Assembly: GCA_029718625.1 (NCBI GenBank)
Contig: CM056381.1
Span: 58,708,157-58,772,156, forward strand
Source: Synaphobranchus kaupii
Taxonomy: Eukaryota; Chordata; Actinopteri; Anguilliformes; Synaphobranchidae
Direction of reading: 5' to 3'
Length of the DNA: 64,000 bases
Shown here: piece after piece, positions 59,083-64,000 of the stretch
Numbering within the stretch: the first letter of the stretch is position 1
Layout of the letters: each line of letters begins with the position of its first letter
The notes under the pieces: generated by a model
Told to the model about the DNA's origin: nothing
Database searches by the model: none
Seen by the model: only the letters and a program-made list of their open reading frames with translations
Translations under genes and position numbers: made by a program

Positions 59083-60268
59083 AGGTGAAATTGCAGACTC
59101 GGGAGTGTAGTATGTATGTAGCCTGCGTATATTTAGCTGAATTAACAACATAACAAGCCAGCTACGTAGCTGGCTCACCACAGCATTGGCATTTATTGTG
59201 CTATTTCAGACTTATCATTATTAAGGGATTACTACTAACAGAACATCAGAATTGAATACATTAGTTTAATAAGTTAGATAAGAAGTATTTACACGTACAA
59301 TTAATTTGTACTTCATAGGGGTGTAATAATGATACTTAATAGAGAACAGATATGATTTGTACTGTATTTGATGTGTAAGTAAATTGTAGTTTTTGTCCTA
59401 TTCATAACAACCCCTGCCTTCAAATGCCTTATGTTTATGCTGTTTCACAGAAACGCAATTATTTTGAATAAAATCTACCTAAAACCTTCCCCCGGATTCT
59501 GACTGCATTCTGATAGATGCCCCGGGGGCGAACTACAGCTCTATATTCAGATCCAGCTACACCTTATACAGTCCTACATTGAATCCTCCCTTACAGATTG
59601 AGAATGTACCCATTTTAAAAGTTGAATAAATGTTTAATTTTCATATTTTGTCATGCTTTGTGTGTTCTGCTTTATGTGTCCACCCCGTCATGTGCTGGTC
59701 CACCCTGTCATGCACTGGTCCACCCTGTCATCTTGATATTTTTAAATAATAATTCAATCATACTGTGAAATATCTGTATATATAATCTAATGTGTTCAAT
59801 AGCTAAGTGGGGGGCAATAATATGCAAATAAAAATCTGCATCCAAATATCACAGTTTTCTCCAAAATAAAAAAAACAAATGTGCAAATTGTATGTTTCTT
59901 TAAAAACAGATAGTGTACATAAAATCTTTTATTTATTTATCATTTTAAAGCAAACAAATAACCCTGTTTAGGAAAGAGACATCATACCCTTCAGAAAATG
60001 TAATTTTCATCTTAATATTGCAATGAAAACATATTTAGCAGTAATTTATATGTCCATGACAGGGTGGACATATCTCATGGTTTATTCTCCCATAATTATC
60101 TGAAAATATGTGTGGGAGCTCAGCTAATATATATTTCTACAACTTGAGTGTCTACTATTTATGATAAGACATAAAGGGAATGGGAAATTAAGACCAAAAT
60201 GTGTGAGTATTGTGAGGGTTGAAAGGCACTCTATGGTGATATTGACCCATGTGTTATTTCTATATTAT
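59083..60268. other. AT-rich interior of the hAT-bounded block
   Basis: Apart from the 20-bp tandem copies nothing is recognised. Confidence 0.35.
59679..59738. repeat. Three 20-bp tandem copies
   Basis: Units start TCCACCCYGTCATG at 59679, 59699 and 59719. A related inverted copy, CATGACAGGGTGGACAT, lies at 60055-60071, itself nearly palindromic with the bases before it. Confidence 0.85.
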
Positions 60269-60269
60269 G

Positions 60270-60467
60270 GCTACTGATTGTGGCTTAACTTGGACAGAGG
60301 AGGAGACGCGTTGCATCTCCGTAAACACTTGGAAAGCGGCAAATAATCCATGTTGTTTATTATTTTTATTTTTTTTCCCAACTGTAATGTTAAATGACGA
60401 TACTTACCAAGGAATGCAGAAGATAAAATCCGCTATCAAGGCAACGTGCTGGGTGGAGCGGTTTTGA
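60270..60467 (+). pseudogene. Possible Myb/SANT-like DNA-binding fragment
   Basis: The frame reads MATDCGLTWTEEETRCISVN and later MLNDDTYQGMQKIKSAIKAT. A Trp followed by TEEE and a spaced hydrophobic/Trp pattern is typical of the first helix of Myb/SANT-like domains, found in the accessory protein of PIF/Harbinger transposons. A T-rich stretch interrupts the domain. I see no transposase nearby, so this is a relic if the assignment is right. Confidence 0.35.
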
Positions 60468-60686
60468 AAATCACAGAACAGAATGCATTTGAGTAGGCTA
60501 ATGTGCCTACGAACAGGTCAAGGTAACGTTGGCGAAAACCTCTCAACTAAAACATTTCAGAAACATTTCGGAACTAGGACCCTAGTGTGTACGAGACCAT
60601 TAGCTAATGTTAGCTTGATGGCTGGTAACATAGATTACATACCAATAAGGTTTTACATCTTCTCTCATCCTAAGGTTAGCTGAGCA

Positions 60687-60851
60687 GGGGCTGTTTCACG
60701 AAGCAGAATTACTGAGTTTGCTTGATAACCTGCACTGAGTAAAAACCCGGAACAGCTCCTTTTCTTCAGTCCATGTTCCAGATTTTTGAGTGTTCAGGGT
60801 TTTACTCAGTGGTTATTCAGCCAACTCCGTAAGCTTCGTGAAACAGGCCCC
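60687..60851. repeat. Small MITE with inverted ends
   Basis: GGGGCTGTTTCACGAAGC at the left end is answered by GCTTCGTGAAACAGGCCCC at the right (one base difference). Internally GAGTAAAAACCC pairs with GGGTTTTACTC. The unit is 165 bp, non-coding, with no clear duplication. Confidence 0.8.
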
Positions 60852-61507
60852 AGTAGCTGTCATTCGCTAGCTACCGTTAGCTAACTATTCAAAACAAACG
60901 TCGTCGTCAACTTAGTCGGTCGGTCACGTTAATCCCATTAATTTATTCAATATGAAAATAAATGCCTCAGTTAAAATACGGGGGTGAATCTAAATGCACA
61001 CTGTCCTAAATACAAGTTATATCTCAATCGGTAGCCTACTGATGAATTATAACGTTAGCTATGTAATGGTGCTAAGTAAAAGAGCACAACGAGGTTTGTG
61101 GATGCATCTCACGTTAACGTTACTAGTAGCTGATTAGCTTGCCGATAGCTAGCTAGCAATGTTATTGTAGTTTACATTCATCGGCAGTTTGCAAACATTT
61201 ATTAAGACCGCAATTAAAGAATGACTAAAATGACTGTTGTGTTAATACACTATTATTGTTGACAATATTCAATTAGCTAGCAAGAGAAACTTGTTCCTTT
61301 CATTCAGTGTGTCTTCCTCCAGCGGCAGCGCTGCTCTCTGACTGAGTGAGGATTCCATGTCACATGATATGTTGAGGGTAACGAGAACACTATATATTTC
61401 TGTGGCGAGAACCACTAGATGGAGTGCTAGGAGCGCCCACATGTCAGGGTAAAAAAAATGCATATATCGGTCGTTCATATGGGCCACATGTCATCCTTGA
61501 TTACCGA
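60852..61507. other. Unassigned interior near the right hAT-type end
   Basis: Contains several TAGCTAGC and CGTTAGC words. No coding sequence. Confidence 0.3.
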
Positions 61508-61584
61508 TACAGGATTGTCCAGAAATACAAATATCGGCCCGATATATCGGTCGTCCGATATATCGGATGGGCTCTATTCAAAAC

Positions 61585-62096
61585 TACACTGGAGTGGCTA
61601 GCTCTGCACTGGAACTCTGTGCCTTCGCTGGCTGCAGCACTGGGGTGCATAATATATCAGATCAAAAACGTCTACGACGTAAAAAAAAGCCAAGTTACTC
61701 ACGCATAGCCTACATAGCGCTGTCCATAAGTTCTTAATTCCAACTTGCAAAAACTAGGCCTGCCTTTAAAAGTCTTGATATCAAAATGTGGCCAAGTTAC
61801 AACTAACAATATTGCCTATTGTAGCTCACACTAAATAAACTAGCTCTATTCCAAAGCAATGCTATCCAAACTTTCCTAAATTATTAAATTTTTCTGTAGT
61901 GCAATGAATGTAGGCTATAATGCATGTTGATTCGCTTCGTAGTAGCCTAGCTTGTTTCTGCTTCCTGACGAGAAGCAGGAAGTAACATTGGCGAACCAGC
62001 TTAATTGGACAACGCATATTTCCCAGGAATCTTAGCCAGAAAGAAAACAGTAGATACTACTAAGAAAGTACATACCAGAGATTCTTCTTCTTTTTC
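61585..62096. other. Unassigned stretch
   Basis: Nothing recognised. Confidence 0.35.

Positions 62097-62126
<30 letters not shown>
62097..62126. repeat. (TTA)n microsatellite
   Basis: About ten uninterrupted TTA units. Confidence 0.95.
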
Positions 62127-62127
<1 letters not shown>

Positions 62128-62463
62128 GTGTTTGCAGTAAACTACATTATCAGCAGAGTAGCGTAGAGTAGAGCCACATTCGGAGGCTATCTATTTATTT
62201 ATAAGTGACTAACCATGAATCAGATATATTTGGGGAATTGGCTGTTTATAAATCCGATGGCTTAAAGGCTTGCAGCTTAAAAGAGGCTATCCTCAGTTCT
62301 TAATGTAGGCTATTATTTTAAATTCTTAATTTTCCTAGTAGTTAATTTTATGGTGACCTTGTGTTATGTGTGAAAAGGATAAAGTGAACAGAGCTGAAGT
62401 GAAGAAATGAATGAATAAAGAAATCTTGGCCGAGGCAAGGGGTTTCCGCAAGAGCAGAGCGTA

Positions 62464-62513
62464 ACACCCTCCCCAAACCAGACAAAAGCGAGTGTCCGGT
62501 TTGGGGAGGGTGT
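62464..62513. repeat. Perfect 16-bp hairpin
   Basis: ACACCCTCCCCAAACC (62464-62479) faces its exact complement (62498-62513). After one A/C mismatch three more pairs (GAC/GTC) extend the stem inward. The stem is GC-rich and isolated from other symmetry. Confidence 0.85.
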
Positions 62514-62680
62514 GATATAGTACAAGTGAAATACAAGTGAAACATTGGACAGTTAATATTGTAAATCTCTTTTGCCTTTGCAATAAAAATACGTTAATGT
62601 GTCAATGTGAAAATAATAACAGTCTAAGAAATGAAAAGTACTTAACAGTTGCACATTGTTTTTGTGGAAAATACACATGT

Positions 62681-62752
62681 GCCCTGCTGGGCTCAAACCC
62701 ACAATCCACTGTTTGAGAGACTGCTGTTTTAAACACTAAGCCACAGTAGCTT
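62681..62752 (-). repeat. tRNA-like sequence (pseudogene or SINE head)
   Basis: On the minus strand TGGCTTAGTGTT (62743-62732) fits an A box and GGGTTTGAGCCC (62700-62689) fits a B box. Their start-to-start spacing is 44 bases, exactly that of a tRNA gene. The acceptor and D stems do not pair well, so it is not a working tRNA. No recognisable LINE-type tail follows within about 150 bases, so a tRNA pseudogene and a decayed SINE are both possible. Confidence 0.5.
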
Positions 62753-64000
62753 CTTGGAAAGCATGAAGCCACTTCATTAGCTACATGATAAGCTTGATGA
62801 GCAGGTATACGGACCATACCCTCAAATAATAATTCTCCCCATTGGATAACATCGCGATGGAGGCAGGCAGTTTGGCAGGAAAATGGGAATAAGAAGAAGA
62901 AGAAGCGGAAGAGGAAGGAGAAAAATGGCAAAATAACCCAAGTTTGGGGCTTTATTGTGTGGATGTGTGAAGTTGTATCTGAATGCTGTGTGGTTACATG
63001 AGGTCACAACATACAGAAGTTAATGTTTTTAAGGGCTGAGAGTCTATGGTCATTGTGGTTACTTCTGTAGGAAACCCTGAAAAGTGCCAAACTCTCGGTG
63101 CTGTATAGGTATGGGGCATGCCCCACCAAGCCGTAACTTAGCGGATGGCATACCCGCCATCCCAATTTATAGTTTTTAGTGTTCTTCTACTTTAAATGTA
63201 ACATTTTGTACCTTTAAACACAATCATTTCAGATTATATTTTGTATAGATATATTTTTATATTTATATTTTTAAAGAAATCTTAAAAAAAAAAAACATTG
63301 AATCATTAAAAAGTTATTTAAAAAGAACATTATCCCATGTCCCCCTATTTTTGATAGTGTGAAGGCAAGTTTTCTTCAGCAACAGTAATGAAGGACTGCA
63401 AAGCAAAATGGGGGAAAGTGTAGGTAACCAGTGTTGCCAGATGCCTGGGATTTTGTTCACTCAAAACATCCCTCGAAACCCCCCATCTCCAAATGACTCC
63501 TATATGAAATTCACAATATTTCCTCCATACCTCTTTTTGAAATCCTCCATGTCTCATTGACTCCCGTGCATTTTTACTTTGAAAGCTCCCCCATGAATTT
63601 ATCAAGTCCCCTACATTTGGGAGGTTATCTCCTCTTAGAGCAGGGCATATCTTACTGATTGAAATACAAAGCAGAGGCCCTGCCCCTCTGCTCCAAGCGC
63701 ACCAAGCCAATCAACAAGCCTGAGAGGATCAGAGGTCAGAGGCCAGAGGTGAACAGTACTTCCAGATTGCTTTCAAAATCAAAGTCACTTCCCAAGCAGG
63801 AAGTAATGGATAGGCAACTGGGTGTACAGGAAGCAATCTCCATGTGCTTTCATTTTATTTCAATGTCCTTAAATATTCAAATAAGTATAAAAAAGTAGAT
63901 GTATAAAAAAGGTAATTTCATTTTATATTTCAATGACCCACTAGGAGGGCATTTTATACCAGAAGTAGAAAATTATCTTCACAAATGACAGCTTCACAAA
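62753..64000. other. Unassigned right edge
   Basis: An AAG-rich patch (62889-62920), a 12-bp palindrome GGGGCATGCCCC (63115-63126) and A/T runs near 63280. No element or gene was recognised. Frames at 63345-63710 and 63659-63898 have no motif. Confidence 0.35.

Larger units (their letters stand above)
55500..61584. mobile_element. 6-kb composite bounded by hAT-type ends
   Basis: The left end TAGAGCCCGACCGATA (from 55508) is answered on the other strand by TAGAGCCCATCCGATA at the right end (61576). The flanking octamers TTTAAAAC (55500-55507) and TTCAAAAC (61577-61584) agree at seven of eight positions. An 8-bp duplication plus YAGNG-type ends is the hAT signature. The subterminal parts also contain CCGATATATCGG-type palindromes on the right. 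Inside are an R4 copy, a BEL/Pao relic, a TTAA-flanked element with gene-like exons, a Myb/SANT-like relic and a MITE. I found no hAT transposase, so the unit is non-autonomous or has lost it. Confidence 0.68.

Noticed and set aside
1..64000. CRISPR arrays, bacterial operons, rRNA or intact tRNA genes
   Set aside because: No regularly spaced repeats, no dense coding, no recognisable rRNA and only one degraded tRNA-like sequence; the DNA is vertebrate in type.

Overview
The window looks like teleost fish nuclear DNA. It is AT-rich, has no operon-like coding, and is full of vertebrate-type simple repeats, Tc1/mariner relics, an L2-type LINE tail, hAT-type termini, a BEL/Pao integrase relic and LTR elements with 5-bp target duplications. 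I cannot name the species. No complete host gene is visible. The only host-gene candidates are a short possible terminal exon at the very left edge (bases 21-78, ending the gene upstream of the window), a very weak exon-like segment near 51.35 kb, and the exon-like pieces inside a TTAA-flanked element at 57.6-59.1 kb.

Layout: 0-10 kb is intergenic or intronic sequence with an L2-type LINE 3' end (2.2-2.9 kb, minus), microsatellites and one copy of an unnamed repeat (R1). 10-17 kb has two solo LTRs of related families: A (10.2-11.1 kb, plus) and B (16.5-17.1 kb, minus), each between CTTTT duplications. 17-29 kb is mostly plain, with a hAT-type MITE that itself contains a mariner-type MITE (21.5-22.5 kb), small MITEs, and an internally deleted Tc1 element with long inverted repeats (26.1-27.0 kb). 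29.2-31.5 kb is a non-autonomous LTR retrotransposon with very unequal LTRs. 31.9-33.2 kb is a broken Tc1 transposase. 34.5-35.7 kb contains duplicated segments encoding an IQPYMF-type motif. 36.6-42.9 kb is a nested stack: an outer Tc1 (minus), interrupted by a second Tc1/IS630-like element (plus), interrupted by an LTR A copy (minus); two more mariner relics, a second R1 copy and a foldback element follow. 43.9-48.8 kb has another Tc1 relic and a second foldback element with the same core but different arms. 49.5-50.5 kb resembles the interior of the family A retrotransposon. 53.6-54.9 kb is a mariner-type palindromic MITE split by an LTR B copy. 55.5-61.6 kb is a 6-kb block bounded by hAT-type inverted ends and an almost perfect 8-bp duplication. 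It contains a BEL/Pao pol fragment with its 3' LTR, a TTAA-flanked element with gene-like exons, a Myb/SANT-like fragment and MITEs. 61.6-64 kb has a triplet repeat, a perfect hairpin and a tRNA-like sequence.

The elements do not form a pathway. They record repeated insertion, and the insertion order can be read from target duplications. The most unusual items are the 6-kb hAT-bounded composite with its gene-like cargo, the family A LTRs whose length (0.25 to 2.05 kb) varies with internal hairpin modules, and the two foldback elements that share a core but not their arms. All family names come from recognising motifs and termini by eye; no database search was possible.
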